In this document: piece after piece, positions 7,227-17,399 of the stretch
How the letters are laid out: each line of letters opens with the position of its first letter
Position numbering within the stretch: position 1 is the first letter of the stretch
Position numbers and translations under genes: made by a program
NCBI GenBank assembly: GCA_021778125.1
Contig: JAJYCT010000019.1
Span: 1 to 32,306, forward strand
DNA length: 32,306 bases
From: Myxococcales bacterium
GTDB taxonomy: Bacteria > Myxococcota_A > Polyangia > Polyangiales > Polyangiaceae
Direction: 5' to 3'
The notes under the pieces: model-generated
The model's database searches: none
What the model saw: only the letters and a program-made list of their open reading frames with translations
What the model was told of the DNA's origin: nothing

Positions 7227-9089
7227 ATGTGCGGCATCTTCGGCTACGTCCTTCGCGGCACCCCGGCCGCCCAGCGCCCCTCGCTCGAGGCCGCCGTCAG
7301 CGCGCTGCGCCACCGCGGCCCCGACGGCAGCGGCGTCTTCGAGGACGCTGAGGGCGAGCCTGCGTGCGGCCTGGCGCACACGCGCCTCGCGATCATCGAT
7401 CTCTCGCCCGCCGGTCACCAGCCGATGCGCTCTCCCGACGGGCGCTACGCGATCACGTTCAACGGCGAGATCTACAACTACGCGGACGTCCGTGCGGAGC
7501 TCCAGGCGGCCGGCGATGTCCTGCGCGGCGGCTCGGACACCGAGGTGATCCTCGGCGCCTACGCCCGCTGGGGCGAGCGCGCGCTCGAACGCCTGCGTGG
7601 CATGTTCGCCTTCGCGATCTGGGACCGGATCGAGCGGCGCCTCTTTCTCGCCCGGGATCGCATGGGGGTGAAGCCCCTGTACCTGGCTCGCACGCCCGCG
7701 GGGCTCCTGTTCGCCTCCGAGGTGCGCGCGCTGCTCGGCACGGGCCTGGTCGAGCGTGTCCTCGACCGCAAGGCACTGGCGGACTACCTGGCGTTCGGCT
7801 CGGTGCGCGAGCCGCGCACGCTCGTGAAGGGCGTCACGATGCTCGCGGCGGGCAGCCTCGCCGAGTACCGCGACGGCGAGCTGCGCGAGCGGCGCTACTG
7901 GACGCCGCCTCTGCGCATCGACCGCTCCGTCTCCGCCACGCAGGCGGTCGAGGAGACACGCCAGCGCCTGCTCGACTCGGTGCGTCTCCGCCTCGTCGCC
8001 GACGTGCCCGTGGGGATCTTCCTGTCGGGCGGCATGGACAGCGGCGCGACCGTGGCCCTCGCCACCAGGGTCGCCACCTCCCCCGTGCACACCTTCACGG
8101 TGACGTTCGACGAGGCGGCGTACGACGAGTCGTCCTTCGCTCGCGACGTCGCCCGCCGCTTCGGGGCGCAGCACCACGAGCTTCGCCTCGTGGGGCGCGA
8201 GGCCCTCGCGCACATCGACGACGCGATCGGGGCGCTGGACCAGCCCTCGGCCGACGGCACGAACACGTACTTCGTCTCGAAGGCCGCGCGCGACGCCGGG
8301 CTGGCCGTCGCGCTCTCCGGGATCGGCGGCGACGAGATCTTCGCGGGCTACGCGGGCTTCCGCCGCTTTCCTCGCCTGCTGGCGACGTCGCCGCTGCTCG
8401 GGCACGTCCCTGCCCTGCCTCGCCCGCGCGGCAGCGCCTTCGCCCTGCCCGCCCGCCTGCGCAAGGCGACCGACCTGCTCGGAAGCAGCGGCTCGGCGTT
8501 CGCGCTCTACGCGCTCCTGCGCGGGATGTTCACTCGCGCCGAGCGCGCCGCGCTGATGGGCGAGGATCCGGGGCCCGTCCCGCCGCTGGAGGGCGACGAC
8601 GCGGTCGCCCGCTGGCTGGGCGGCCCCGACGCCGATGCCATCGAGGGCTACGGCCACTTCGATCTGACCAACTACCTTCGCAACACGCTGCTGCGCGACT
8701 CGGACGTGATGGGCATGGCGCACGCGCTCGAGATCCGCGAGCCCTTCCTCGACGATCGGCTGATTGAACGCGTGATGACCCTGCCGGGTCGCATGAAGCT
8801 CGCGCGCGGCGTGAACAAGCCGCTCCTCGCCCGGGCGGTGCCCGAGCTGCCGAGCGACACGAGCCGTCGCCGCAAGATGGGCTTCACGCTGCCGCTCGAG
8901 GCGTGGCTCCGCGGGGAGCTCCGCACCTGGGCGAGAGACGCTCTGCTCGACACGGGCTCATCCTCGCCCCTCGACGCGTCGGCCGTGCGCGACGCCTGGC
9001 GGGCCTTCGAGCACGGCAGGCTGTCCTACTCGCGCGTCTGGGCGCTCATCGCCCTCGCGCGCTGGTGCCGGCGGCATCGGATGTCGTGA
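7227..9089 (+). CDS. asnB: Asparagine synthetase B-type glutamine amidotransferase
   Basis: This is a glutamine-dependent amidotransferase of 620 residues, the normal length. The start is ATG 7227, giving MCGIFGYVLRG with the catalytic Cys2 exposed after Met removal; the 842-aa track ORF starts far too early. The N-terminal Ntn glutaminase domain shows LRHRGPDGSG, NGEIYNY and GGSDTEVIL. The C-terminal synthetase domain has the PP-loop FLSGGMDSG near residue 265 and the GIGGDEIFAGYAGF motif. It could make asparagine. In polysaccharide loci, however, AsnB-like proteins such as WbpS amidate uronic acids, and a UDP-HexNAc dehydrogenase is present at 23.6 kb. The sugar-amidation role is inference. 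It shares a unit with the GT4 gene upstream (8-bp gap) and overlaps the convergent GT4 gene by 44 bp. Confidence 0.95.
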   Translation: MCGIFGYVLRGTPAAQRPSLEAAVSALRHRGPDGSGVFEDAEGEPACGLAHTRLAIIDLSPAGHQPMRSPDGRYAITFNGEIYNYADVRAELQAAGDVLRGGSDTEVILGAYARWGERALERLRGMFAFAIWDRIERRLFLARDRMGVKPLYLARTPAGLLFASEVRALLGTGLVERVLDRKALADYLAFGSVREPRTLVKGVTMLAAGSLAEYRDGELRERRYWTPPLRIDRSVSATQAVEETRQRLLDSVRLRLVADVPVGIFLSGGMDSGATVALATRVATSPVHTFTVTFDEAAYDESSFARDVARRFGAQHHELRLVGREALAHIDDAIGALDQPSADGTNTYFVSKAARDAGLAVALSGIGGDEIFAGYAGFRRFPRLLATSPLLGHVPALPRPRGSAFALPARLRKATDLLGSSGSAFALYALLRGMFTRAERAALMGEDPGPVPPLEGDDAVARWLGGPDADAIEGYGHFDLTNYLRNTLLRDSDVMGMAHALEIREPFLDDRLIERVMTLPGRMKLARGVNKPLLARAVPELPSDTSRRRKMGFTLPLEAWLRGELRTWARDALLDTGSSSPLDASAVRDAWRAFEHGRLSYSRVWALIALARWCRRHRMS

Positions 9090-10230
9090 CCGCCCGGCCC
9101 GCGGCGCCGCGATACATCCGCTCCAGCGCGCCGGCCATCGCCTCCACCGTGAAGCGCTCCTGGACGAGCCCACGCGCTCGCTCCCCCGCACGCGCACGCA
9201 CGGTCGGGTCCAGGTACCGACCGAGCGCCGCGGCGAGCCCACCGGCGTCTCCGTCCCGAAATCGGATCCCGGCGCCCGCGGCGTCGATCTCGGACGACAG
9301 GGCGACGCCGTCGCTCACCACCGCCGGCAACCCGACGCCCATCGCCTCGAGCGCCGCGAGCCCGAAGTTCTCGTGGTGGCTGGGCAGCACGAAGACGTCG
9401 CTGTCGGCGAGCAGGCGCGCCTTCTCGTCGCCGTGCACGAACCCGAAGAACCGGACCCGCGCCGCGATGCCGAGCGACCGCGCCTGGGCTTCGAGCTCGG
9501 CGCGGTGCGCGTCGTCGCCGCCTCCGCCGATGTCGAGACGCCAGGCGCGCCCGCTCATGTCGGGCAGCTTCGCGACGGCGTCGAGCAGCACCGGCAGCCC
9601 CTTGATCGGGTGCAGGCGCCCGATGAACAGGATGCGCAGGGTCTCACTTGCGGACCGCTGGACCGCCCTCGGCAACTGTACGCCGTAGCCGATCGCGCAG
9701 GTCCGGGCCCCGAACCCCAGGTCGTCGAGCGCCTGACGCTCCATCTCGGACGTCACGTGCACGACCGCCGCCGCGCGCAGGTTCCGCTTCTCGAGGAGCT
9801 GGTAGTAGGGCCACTTCTTCCACGCCCGGTGGCGGAGCGACCAGGGGTCCATCGTGCCGAGCGTGCGGTAGACGTAGGGCACGCGGCGGTAGCGTGCCGC
9901 GGAGCACGCCGCGAGCGAGGGATACGAGAACGGAGCGTGGACGTGCAGCACGTCGTAGTGCCCCGCGCTGGCGTAGAGCCAGCGCGTCAGCGGCAGCGAC
10001 AGGTTCCAGCCCGATCCGGTCACACGGGGGAACAGCCGGTAGCGCACCGCCTGCTCCTCGTAGGTCCACACGCGCCTCGGATCCTCGTGCCCCTGTGGCG
10101 TCCCGAAGCTCGTCGCCGCGACCTCGACCTCGAGCCCGCGCGCGGCGCACGCTGTCGCCATCATCCGGACCCCGTGGCTCGGTCCCCCGTGCTCCAGCGC
10201 GATCGTCGGGATGACGTGCAGGATCTTCAT
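9046..10230 (-). CDS. Glycosyltransferase family 4 (GT-B fold)
   Basis: This 394-residue glycosyltransferase starts at ATG 10230 (MKILHVIPTIALEHGGPSHG). The 798-aa track ORF adds only shadow of the carbamoyltransferase. The N-terminal domain has the usual HVIPT..GGPSHGVRMMA opening. The C-terminal domain has ILFIGRLHPIKGLPVLLDAV near residues 200-215 and the family motif DVFVLPSHHENFGLAALEAMGVGLPAVVSD near 290-320, the E-x7-E-type donor motif of GT4 retaining enzymes. It likely adds a sugar to the polysaccharide repeat on the cytoplasmic face. Its ATG overlaps the TGA of the carbamoyltransferase upstream (ATGA), suggesting coupled translation and a shared substrate chain. It ends 44 bp inside the convergent asnB. 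Donor sugar is unknown. Confidence 0.93.
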   Translation of the reverse strand: MKILHVIPTIALEHGGPSHGVRMMATACAARGLEVEVAATSFGTPQGHEDPRRVWTYEEQAVRYRLFPRVTGSGWNLSLPLTRWLYASAGHYDVLHVHAPFSYPSLAACSAARYRRVPYVYRTLGTMDPWSLRHRAWKKWPYYQLLEKRNLRAAAVVHVTSEMERQALDDLGFGARTCAIGYGVQLPRAVQRSASETLRILFIGRLHPIKGLPVLLDAVAKLPDMSGRAWRLDIGGGGDDAHRAELEAQARSLGIAARVRFFGFVHGDEKARLLADSDVFVLPSHHENFGLAALEAMGVGLPAVVSDGVALSSEIDAAGAGIRFRDGDAGGLAAALGRYLDPTVRARAGERARGLVQERFTVEAMAGALERMYRGAAGRAVTTSDAAGTSARGR

Positions 10231-11975
10231 CCCGCGTCGCTCTTCTCCATCCAGAACGATCCCACCCCCAGGCAATCCATCCGCGTCCGCCGGAAGCAGT
10301 CGATCGCCTGCTCGGGCGTGTGCACGATGGGCTCGTTCTCGTTGAACGAGGTGTTGAGCACCACGGGCGTTCCGGTTCGCTTCTCGAAGGCCGAGATGAG
10401 GTCGTAGTACAGGGCGTTCTCGTCGCGGCGGACGGTCTGCACGCGGCCGGTCCCGTCCTCGTGGGTGATCGCGCTCAGGCGGTCCTTCCACTCGGGGCGC
10501 ACCTTGTAGACGACGATCATGAACGGCACCTCGTGCGTGCCGCGGAAGCAGGTGTCGAGCTTCTCGGCGAGCACCGCCGGCGCGAACGGCCGGAACGGCT
10601 CGCGGTTCTTGATGCGCGCGTTGAGCGTGGCCTTCATGTCGGGCCAGCCCGGGTGGCAGAGGATGCTGCGGTTGCCGAGCGCGCGCGGGCCCCACTCCTC
10701 GCGCCCCTGGAACCAGCCCATGATGCGGCCCTTCGCCAGCGTGTCCGCCGCGCGCTCGATGAGCGCCTCGCGCCCGAGCTTCTCGAACCGCAGGCCGGAC
10801 GCCGCGGCGGCCCTCTCGATCTGCTCGTCGGTCCATTCGGACCCGAGGTACGCGTGGCGCAGCGGCTCGGCGCGCCGGACGCCGTGCTTCTGGTGCTGCA
10901 CGAAGAGCGCCGCCCCGGCGGCCGTGCCGTCGTCGGAGGCCGCGGGGTGGAAGTAGGCGCGATCGGCCACGCGCTCGGTGAGCATCCGCCCGTTCGCCAC
11001 CGAGTTGAGGACGCTGCCGCCGGCCATGACGACGTCCCGGACGCCCACCGCGCGCACGGCGTCCTGCACGTACGCCAGGTACATGTCCTCGAAGTGCGTC
11101 TGCATCGACGCCGCGACGTCGCGCTCGCGATCCTCGACCGGCGCCGGCCGCCGCCGCGCGGTCCCGAGCAGGCGCTCCATCTCGGGCGACCACAGCGCCG
11201 GGACCGACACCTCCTGCCCCTCGACGATCTCGAGGCCCCGCGTCTGCTCGTGGTGCTTGAAGTATCGGAGGTTCAGGCGGAACCCCTCGCCCGGCGCGTA
11301 CGAGGCCAGCTCGCGCATCTCGCGGACGTAGCGGTTCACGCCGTACGCCGAGAGGCCCATCACCTTGTACTCCTCGCCGAAGCGGTCGAAGCCGATGAGC
11401 TGGCAGATCGCCGTGTAGTAGACGCCGGGCGAGTGCGGCCACAGCGTCCGCCGCTCGACGTCGATCCGCGTCCCCTCGCAGCGCGCGATGAGCCCACTGG
11501 CGAAGTCGCCGGCACCGTCGGCCGTGATGCCGGTCGCGCGCTCGAAGGGCGAGCAGAAGAACGAGCTCGCGACGTGCGCGACGTGGTGCTCCACCTGGTG
11601 GAAGCCGGCGCGCACGTCCGCGGCCGCGGCGCCCATCGCGTCGGCCACTTGATCGGACGTGGACGCCACCTCGCGGTGGATGCGCAGGCGGTCGAGCACG
11701 CGGGGCAGGGTCGTCGCCGGCCGCCTGGCCACGAACGCCGCCTTGGCCGCGAGGTTGGCCTTCGGATCCCGCGCGACGGCGATGTCGGTCACGTCGCGCA
11801 GGCTCGCCCCGGCGATCCGCAGCACCTCCTGCACGGCCAGGCGCGGGAAGCCGGCGCAGTGCTTGTTGCGGTTGAGACGCTCCTCGGCGATGGCGGCGAG
11901 CACGCCGCGCTCGCTGACGAGGACCGCCGACGAGTCGGCGTGGGCGGAGTTGATGCCGAGGACGAGGCGGGCCAT
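10227..11975 (-). CDS. NodU/CmcH/TobZ-family O-carbamoyltransferase
   Basis: This cytoplasmic enzyme transfers a carbamoyl group from carbamoyl phosphate, through carbamoyl-adenylate, to a hydroxyl, here probably on a sugar. It is 582 residues, normal for the family. The start is ATG 11975 (MARLVLGINSAHADSSAVLV); the extra 28 residues in the track are unlikely. The N-terminal Kae1-like domain has EHHVAHVASSFF near residue 125 (metal and carbamoyl-phosphate site) and ITADGAGDFASG. GGSVLNSVANGRML is near the middle. The C-terminal YrdC-like part shows EWGPRALGNRSILCHP, NREPFRPFAPAVLAE and LNTSFNENEPIV. It heads a two-gene unit with the GT4 gene (4-bp overlap) and diverges from carB, which makes its co-substrate. 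It could modify either the polysaccharide or a small molecule; location favours the former. Confidence 0.95.
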   Translation of the reverse strand: MARLVLGINSAHADSSAVLVSERGVLAAIAEERLNRNKHCAGFPRLAVQEVLRIAGASLRDVTDIAVARDPKANLAAKAAFVARRPATTLPRVLDRLRIHREVASTSDQVADAMGAAAADVRAGFHQVEHHVAHVASSFFCSPFERATGITADGAGDFASGLIARCEGTRIDVERRTLWPHSPGVYYTAICQLIGFDRFGEEYKVMGLSAYGVNRYVREMRELASYAPGEGFRLNLRYFKHHEQTRGLEIVEGQEVSVPALWSPEMERLLGTARRRPAPVEDRERDVAASMQTHFEDMYLAYVQDAVRAVGVRDVVMAGGSVLNSVANGRMLTERVADRAYFHPAASDDGTAAGAALFVQHQKHGVRRAEPLRHAYLGSEWTDEQIERAAAASGLRFEKLGREALIERAADTLAKGRIMGWFQGREEWGPRALGNRSILCHPGWPDMKATLNARIKNREPFRPFAPAVLAEKLDTCFRGTHEVPFMIVVYKVRPEWKDRLSAITHEDGTGRVQTVRRDENALYYDLISAFEKRTGTPVVLNTSFNENEPIVHTPEQAIDCFRRTRMDCLGVGSFWMEKSDAG

Positions 11976-12111
11976 GCGCGTAAGGAGGGACCTGGTTCGT
12001 TGCGGCGCGGGGTTCAGGCGTTCGGTCGCGTGCAGCGTGCTAGCCTGCGGCCGATTCACCTGAACGCGGGCGCGGTTTGCCGCGTCTTATCATGGGGAAG
12101 CCCCGTCTGCG

Positions 12112-15100
12112 ATGCCCCGACGCGAAGACCTACGCAGCGTAGCCGTCATCGGCTCGGGCCCGATCGTCATCGGGCAGGCGTGCGAGTTCGACTACTCGGG
12201 CACGCAGGGCATCCACGCCCTCGCCGAGGAGGGCGTGCGGGTCGTCGTCGTCAACTCGAACCCCGCGACGATCATGACCGATCCGGACCGCGCGGTCCGC
12301 ACGTACCTCGAGCCGCTCGAGCCCGAGAGCGTGCGGCGCGTGCTCGAGCGCGAGCGGCCCGACGCGCTGCTGCCCACGCTGGGCGGCCAGACGGCGCTCA
12401 ACCTGGCCCTCGCGCTGAGCGACGACGGGACCCTCGAGCGCCTGGGCATCGAGCTGATCGGAGCGTCGGTGCGCTCGATCCGCATGGCGGAACAACGCGA
12501 TCTCTTCCGCGCGGCCATGCAGGGCATCGGCCTCACCTGCCCTGACGCCGAGTACGTCGGCTCCGTCGACGACGGTCTGCGCTTCGCCGAGCGCGTCGGC
12601 CTGCCGGTCATCCTGCGGTCGAGCTTCACCCTCGGCGGCGGGGGCAGCGGCATCGTGCGCGACGAGGCGCCCCTGCGCGAGATGCTCGAGCGGGCGCTGC
12701 GCGGCTCACCCGACGGCCGGATCCTCGTCGAGCAAAGCGTCCTCGGGTGGAAGGAGTTCGAGCTCGAGGTCATCCGCGACGAGGCCGACAACTTCATCGT
12801 CGTGTGCGCCATCGAGAACGTCGATCCGATGGGCGTGCACACCGGTGACTCGATCACCGTCGCCCCCGCGATGACGCTGACCGATCGCGAGTACCAGCGC
12901 CTGCGCGACGCGGCGCGCGCGGTGATGAGCGAGATCGGCGTCACCACGGGCGGCGCCAACGTGCAGTTCGCGGTCGATCCGCGCACCGGCCGCTTCCACG
13001 TCATCGAGATGAACCCGCGCGTCTCACGCTCGAGCGCGCTCGCCTCCAAGGCCACCGGCTACCCGATCGCGCGCGTCGCCACCAAGCTCGCGCTCGGGTA
13101 CCGGCTCGACGAGGTCCGCAACACGATCACCGGCACCGCAGCGGCCATGGAGCCGGTGCTCGACTACGTGGTGGTCAAGTGGCCTCGCTTCGACTTCGAG
13201 CGCTTCCCGGGGGCCGACCGCTCGCTCGGCACGCAGATGAAGAGCATCGGCGAGGTCATGGCGATCGGGCGGACGTTCGCCGAGGCCGCGCAGAAGGCGG
13301 CGTGCTCGCTCGAGACCGGCGCCGACGGCCTGGTGCGCCACGCCACCGATGCGCAGCTCCTCGCGCGTGCGCCGCAGGCGCCGGACGCCGACGCGGCGCT
13401 GCGCGAGCTCGTCGCGACCCCCAGCCCCGAGCGTCTGTTCGACGTGGTCACCGCGCTCGAGCGCGGCTGGTCCGACGCGCAGCTGCATGCGGCGACGGCC
13501 ATCGATCCGTGGTTTATCGCGCAGCTGCGGCGTCTGGTCGCCGCCGAGGCACGCATCTCGGCGAGCGCCGAGGGGTTGCTCGAGGCCAAGCGCCTGGGGT
13601 TCAGCGACGCTGCGATCGCTCGGCGGGTCGGCGAGACGCCCGCGGCCATCGCGGCACGGCGCCATCTGGCGGGTGTCCGCGCGAGCTTCTCGCGCGTCGA
13701 CACGTGCGCGGGCGAGCTCGACACCCGCACCCCCTACCTCTACTCGCACTACGACGGCGGCGACGAGGCGCAGCCGAGCGACCGTCGCAAGGTCATCATC
13801 CTCGGCGCGGGCCCCAACCGCATCGGCCAGGGGCTCGAGTTCGACTACTGCTGCGTGCATGCCGCCTTCGCGCTGCGCGAGGCGGGCGTCGAGTCGGTGA
13901 TGGTCAACTGCAACCCCGAGACGGTGTCGACCGACTACGACATCGCCGACCGGCTCTACTTCGAGCCGCTGACGCTCGAGAGCGTGCTGGCGATCTGCGA
14001 GGAAGAGCAGCGCCAGGGGACGCTCGAGGGCGTCATCGTGCAGCTCGGGGGGCAGACGCCCCTCAAGCTCGCGACGGGGCTGGCCAAGGCGGGTATCCGT
14101 CTGCTCGGCACGTCGGCCGAGACGATCGACCGCGCCGAGGACCGCGAGCAGTTCGAGGCGTTCCTCGAGTCGCTGGCGGTCAGGCGCCCCGAGGCGCGCG
14201 CGGCCCGCTCAATGCCCGAGGCCATCGCCGTCGGGCAGACCCTCGGCTATCCGCTGCTCGTCCGACCGTCCTATGTGCTGGGCGGCCAGGCGATGGCGGT
14301 CTGCCACAGCGCCGACGAGCTCGAGACCTACGGCCGCAGGGCGTTCGTGGGGGCCACCGGCCCCCTGCTGATCGATCGCTTCCTGGGCGAGGCCGTCGAG
14401 GTCGACGTCGACTGCGTGTGCGACGGCGATGACGTGTTCGTCGCGGGGATCCTCGAGCACGTCGAGCGCGCCGGCGTGCACTCGGGCGACTCGGCGGCCG
14501 CCATCCCGCCCTTCTCGCTCAGCGAAGACGTGCAGGAGCGGCTGGCCGAGCAGAGCCGCCAGATCGGCAAGGCGCTGCGCGTCGTCGGCCTGATGAACAT
14601 CCAGTTCGCGGTCGTGGGCGACCAGATCTTCGTCCTCGAGGTCAACCCGCGCGCCTCGCGTACGGTGCCGTTCGTGGCGAAGGCGACGGGCGTGCCGATC
14701 GCGAAGATCGCCGTGCACGTGATGCTCGGGCGCAAGCTCGCCGAGTTCGGGCTCGTCGAGAGGCGACCGCGCTTCACCGCGGTCAAGGAGGCGGTGTTCC
14801 CGTTCGCGCGGCTGCCGGGCGCCGATCCGGCGCTCGGGCCGGAGATGCGTTCGACCGGCGAGGTGATGGGTATCGCGCCGGCGTTCGGGCGCGCTTTTGG
14901 CAAGGCGACGCTCGCTGCCGGTCTTCCACTCGCGTGGGAGGGAGACGTTCTCCTCAGCCTGCCCGGGACCGCCCCTTCGGTCGCCGGAGAGATCGGTCGG
15001 CGTCTGTCGGCGCTGGGCTTCCGACTCGTCGCCACGCCGTCCACCGCCGAGGCCCTTGCGCGCCAGGGACTGGCCGTGGTGCCAAGAGACGACGCCGCCG

Positions 15101-15354
15101 CGCTCGACGAGCTCCGCGCGGGGCGCGTCGCCACGCTGTTCGTGACGGCGACCACGCGCGCCGAGACGGCCGCAACGCGTCCGCTTCGTTGCGAGGCGGT
15201 CGCGCGTGACGTCCCGTACTTCACGACGGTCGCCGCGGGATGCGCCATCCTGACGGCGCTGGAGGCCGGGCGACAGCACACCGAAGCGCCGCTGCTCAGC
15301 CTCCAGGAGTGGCAGGCGGCCCCCAGAAAGGAACGAGGCCGTTTTCTGCTATGA
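12112..15354 (+). CDS. carB: Carbamoyl-phosphate synthase large subunit
   Basis: This makes carbamoyl phosphate from bicarbonate, two ATP and ammonia, normally delivered by the CarA glutaminase. It is 1080 residues, full length. It shows the duplicated architecture: [21 protein letters not shown] at the start and [20 protein letters not shown] near residue 560. Each is followed by an ATP-grasp domain ([11 protein letters not shown], then [12 protein letters not shown]), with an oligomerisation region between them. Both halves carry IEMNPR or LEVNPRASR metal sites. The C-terminal MGS-like allosteric domain looks short and degenerate compared with enteric CarB. No carA is in the window. It diverges from the carbamoyltransferase, with 136 bp between start codons, so it may be a dedicated copy feeding carbamoylation, or simply the housekeeping gene. 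gmd follows after 7 bp. Confidence 0.97.
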   Translation: MPRREDLRSVAVIGSGPIVIGQACEFDYSGTQGIHALAEEGVRVVVVNSNPATIMTDPDRAVRTYLEPLEPESVRRVLERERPDALLPTLGGQTALNLALALSDDGTLERLGIELIGASVRSIRMAEQRDLFRAAMQGIGLTCPDAEYVGSVDDGLRFAERVGLPVILRSSFTLGGGGSGIVRDEAPLREMLERALRGSPDGRILVEQSVLGWKEFELEVIRDEADNFIVVCAIENVDPMGVHTGDSITVAPAMTLTDREYQRLRDAARAVMSEIGVTTGGANVQFAVDPRTGRFHVIEMNPRVSRSSALASKATGYPIARVATKLALGYRLDEVRNTITGTAAAMEPVLDYVVVKWPRFDFERFPGADRSLGTQMKSIGEVMAIGRTFAEAAQKAACSLETGADGLVRHATDAQLLARAPQAPDADAALRELVATPSPERLFDVVTALERGWSDAQLHAATAIDPWFIAQLRRLVAAEARISASAEGLLEAKRLGFSDAAIARRVGETPAAIAARRHLAGVRASFSRVDTCAGELDTRTPYLYSHYDGGDEAQPSDRRKVIILGAGPNRIGQGLEFDYCCVHAAFALREAGVESVMVNCNPETVSTDYDIADRLYFEPLTLESVLAICEEEQRQGTLEGVIVQLGGQTPLKLATGLAKAGIRLLGTSAETIDRAEDREQFEAFLESLAVRRPEARAARSMPEAIAVGQTLGYPLLVRPSYVLGGQAMAVCHSADELETYGRRAFVGATGPLLIDRFLGEAVEVDVDCVCDGDDVFVAGILEHVERAGVHSGDSAAAIPPFSLSEDVQERLAEQSRQIGKALRVVGLMNIQFAVVGDQIFVLEVNPRASRTVPFVAKATGVPIAKIAVHVMLGRKLAEFGLVERRPRFTAVKEAVFPFARLPGADPALGPEMRSTGEVMGIAPAFGRAFGKATLAAGLPLAWEGDVLLSLPGTAPSVAGEIGRRLSALGFRLVATPSTAEALARQGLAVVPRDDAAALDELRAGRVATLFVTATTRAETAATRPLRCEAVARDVPYFTTVAAGCAILTALEAGRQHTEAPLLSLQEWQAAPRKERGRFLL

Positions 15355-15361
15355 GGACGCC

Positions 15362-16408
15362 ATGAAGCGCGCGCTGATCACCGGGATCACCGGCCAGGAC
15401 GGCTCGTACCTCGCCGAGCTCCTGCTCGAGAAGGGCTACGAGGTCCACGGCATCGTCCGGCGGGCGAGCACGTTCAACACCGACCGGATCGACCACCTCT
15501 ACAAGGATCCGCACGATCCGACGGCGCGCCTCTTCCTGCACCACGGCGATCTCTCCGACGGCACGGGTCTGCGGCGCATCCTCGAGCGCGTGCGCCCCGA
15601 CGAGGTCTACCACCTGGGCGCGCAGTCGCACGTGCGCGTCTCCTTCGATGAGCCCGAGTACACCGCCGACGTCGACGGGACCGGGACGCTGCGCCTGCTC
15701 GAGGCGCTGCGCGACTCGATGGGCGGCTCCGGCCGGAGCACGCGCGTGTACAACGCCGGCTCGTCCGAGATGTTCGGCGCCGCGGAGCCCCCGCAAAGCG
15801 AGTCCACCGCGTTCCACCCGCGCAGCCCGTACGCGGTCAGCAAGGTCGCCGCGTTCTGGTACTCGGTGAACTACCGTGAGGCGTACGGGATGTTCGTGTC
15901 CAACGGCATCCTCTTCAACCACGAGTCCCCGCGCCGCGGCGAGACGTTCGTCACGCGCAAGATCACGCGCGCCGCCGCGCGCATCAAGCTGGGCCTGCAG
16001 GACAAGCTCTACCTCGGCAACCTCGAGGCGAAGCGCGACTGGGGCTTCGCGGGCGACTACGTCGAGGCGATGTGGCGGATGCTGCAGCAGGACCGGCCAG
16101 ACGACTACGTCGTCGCCACCGGCGAGGCCTACTCGGTGCGCCAGTTCGTGGAGGCCGCCTTCGCCTTCCACGGCCTCGAGTGGACGCCCTACGTACAGAT
16201 CGAGGAGCGCTACTTCCGCCCCTCCGAGGTCGACCACCTGTGCGGCGACCCGCGCAAGGCGCGCGCGGCGCTCGGATGGGCGCCCCGCGTGAGCTTCCAG
16301 GATCTCGTGAAGATGATGTGCAGCCACGACCTCGAGCTCGCGCGCCAGGAGAAGACGCTGCGCGACGCGGGGCACACCTTGGGCGTACGCGGAGGCGGTC
16401 GCGAATGA
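15362..16408 (+). CDS. gmd: GDP-mannose 4,6-dehydratase
   Basis: This converts GDP-D-mannose to GDP-4-keto-6-deoxy-D-mannose, the first step to GDP-L-fucose. It is a 348-residue extended short-chain dehydrogenase. The NADP-binding glycine motif [12 protein letters not shown] is at residues 8-19. [16 protein letters not shown] and the acceptor-loop segment follow, and the catalytic Tyr-x3-Lys lies in SPYAVSK near residue 157. [19 protein letters not shown], a hallmark of Gmd, is present. A GAGGA Shine-Dalgarno overlaps the carB stop and supports ATG 15362. Its TGA overlaps the fcl ATG (ATGA), so the two enzymes of the pathway are coupled. The gene is typical in length and motifs, and nothing is missing. 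Confidence 0.98.
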   Translation: MKRALITGITGQDGSYLAELLLEKGYEVHGIVRRASTFNTDRIDHLYKDPHDPTARLFLHHGDLSDGTGLRRILERVRPDEVYHLGAQSHVRVSFDEPEYTADVDGTGTLRLLEALRDSMGGSGRSTRVYNAGSSEMFGAAEPPQSESTAFHPRSPYAVSKVAAFWYSVNYREAYGMFVSNGILFNHESPRRGETFVTRKITRAAARIKLGLQDKLYLGNLEAKRDWGFAGDYVEAMWRMLQQDRPDDYVVATGEAYSVRQFVEAAFAFHGLEWTPYVQIEERYFRPSEVDHLCGDPRKARAALGWAPRVSFQDLVKMMCSHDLELARQEKTLRDAGHTLGVRGGGRE

Positions 16409-17334
16409 ACAAGGGCGACCGCATCTACGTGGCCGGCCATCGCGGCCTGGTGGGCTCGGCCATCGTGCGCCGCCTCGAGACCGACGGCTTCGACCATCTC
16501 GTCCTGCGCACGCGATCCGAGCTGGATCTGCGCCGCCAGGACCAGGTCGACCGGTTCTTCGAGCAGGAGCGGCCGGACTACGTGTTCCTCGCCGCAGCCA
16601 AGGTCGGCGGCATCTATGCGAACAACGCGTATCCCGCCGACTTCATCCGCGACAACCTCCTCATCCAGACGCACGTCATCGACGCTGCCCACCGGGCGGG
16701 CGTCGAGAAGCTCCTGTTCCTCGGGTCCTCATGCATCTACCCGAAGCAAGCGCCCCAGCCGATGACCGAGGAGTGCCTGCTCACGGGTCCCCTCGAGGCG
16801 ACCAACCGGCCCTACGCGCTCGCCAAGATCGCCGGCCTCGAGATGGTTCGCTCGTACCGCCGGCAGTTCGGTTTCCGGGGTATCGCCGTCATGCCCACCA
16901 ACCTGTACGGCCCGCACGACAACTTCGATCCCGAGACGTCGCACGTGCTGCCGGCGCTGCTCCGCAAGATCCACGAGGCGCGCGCTGCGGGGGCAGCCGA
17001 GGTCGAGGTCTGGGGCACCGGTCAGCCGCGGCGCGAGTTCCTGCACGTCGACGATCTGGCCGACGCCTGCGTGTTCCTGATGCAGCGCTACGAGGGCGAG
17101 CTCGCGCTGAACGTAGGCGTCGGCGACGACGTGACCATCCGGGAGCTCGCCGAGCTGATCGCCGGGGTGGTCGGCTTCGAGGGGAAGCTCCGATTCGATG
17201 CCTCCAAGCCCGACGGCACTCCCCGCAAGCTCCTCGACGTCTCCCGGCTGCATGCCCTGGGCTGGCGCGCGCGCATCTCGCTCGAGAAGGGCGTCGCGGA
17301 CACCTACGAATGGTTCCGGAGACGCGCGACGTGA
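16405..17334 (+). CDS. fcl: GDP-L-fucose synthase (GDP-4-keto-6-deoxymannose epimerase/reductase)
   Basis: This does the second and third steps to GDP-L-fucose: 3,5-epimerisation, then NADPH reduction of the 4-keto sugar. It is 309 residues starting at ATG 16405 ([20 protein letters not shown]); the 420-aa track ORF extends into gmd and should be trimmed. The nucleotide motif GHRGLVG is at about residues 11-17. [19 protein letters not shown] and [15 protein letters not shown] are highly conserved Fcl segments, and the catalytic Tyr-x3-Lys is in PYALAK near 136. [20 protein letters not shown] is diagnostic. It overlaps the gmd stop as ATGA. Together they show that L-fucose, or a derivative, is a component of the polysaccharide. 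It is also known as wcaG. Confidence 0.98.
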   Translation: MNKGDRIYVAGHRGLVGSAIVRRLETDGFDHLVLRTRSELDLRRQDQVDRFFEQERPDYVFLAAAKVGGIYANNAYPADFIRDNLLIQTHVIDAAHRAGVEKLLFLGSSCIYPKQAPQPMTEECLLTGPLEATNRPYALAKIAGLEMVRSYRRQFGFRGIAVMPTNLYGPHDNFDPETSHVLPALLRKIHEARAAGAAEVEVWGTGQPRREFLHVDDLADACVFLMQRYEGELALNVGVGDDVTIRELAELIAGVVGFEGKLRFDASKPDGTPRKLLDVSRLHALGWRARISLEKGVADTYEWFRRRAT

Positions 17335-17399
17335 AGGGGGCCGCAGTCACGCCTGTTGCAGGGGTGCGCTCGTTCGCCACGAAGCGTACACTGGACACC

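Noticed and set aside
7122-8723. 533-aa minus-strand ORF opposite asnB
   Set aside because: It is an antisense shadow of a full-length, motif-complete AsnB; its residues are Arg/Ala/Gly/Val-rich without domains.
10320-12545. 741-aa plus-strand ORF opposite the carbamoyltransferase
   Set aside because: It is an antisense shadow crossing from the carbamoyltransferase into carB; composition is Arg/His/Leu-rich and it spans a divergent promoter region.
17356-17392. Promoter TTGCAG ... TACACT before the first lipoprotein
   Set aside because: The spacer is 25 nt and the -10 would lie 7 nt before the ATG; the geometry is not credible.
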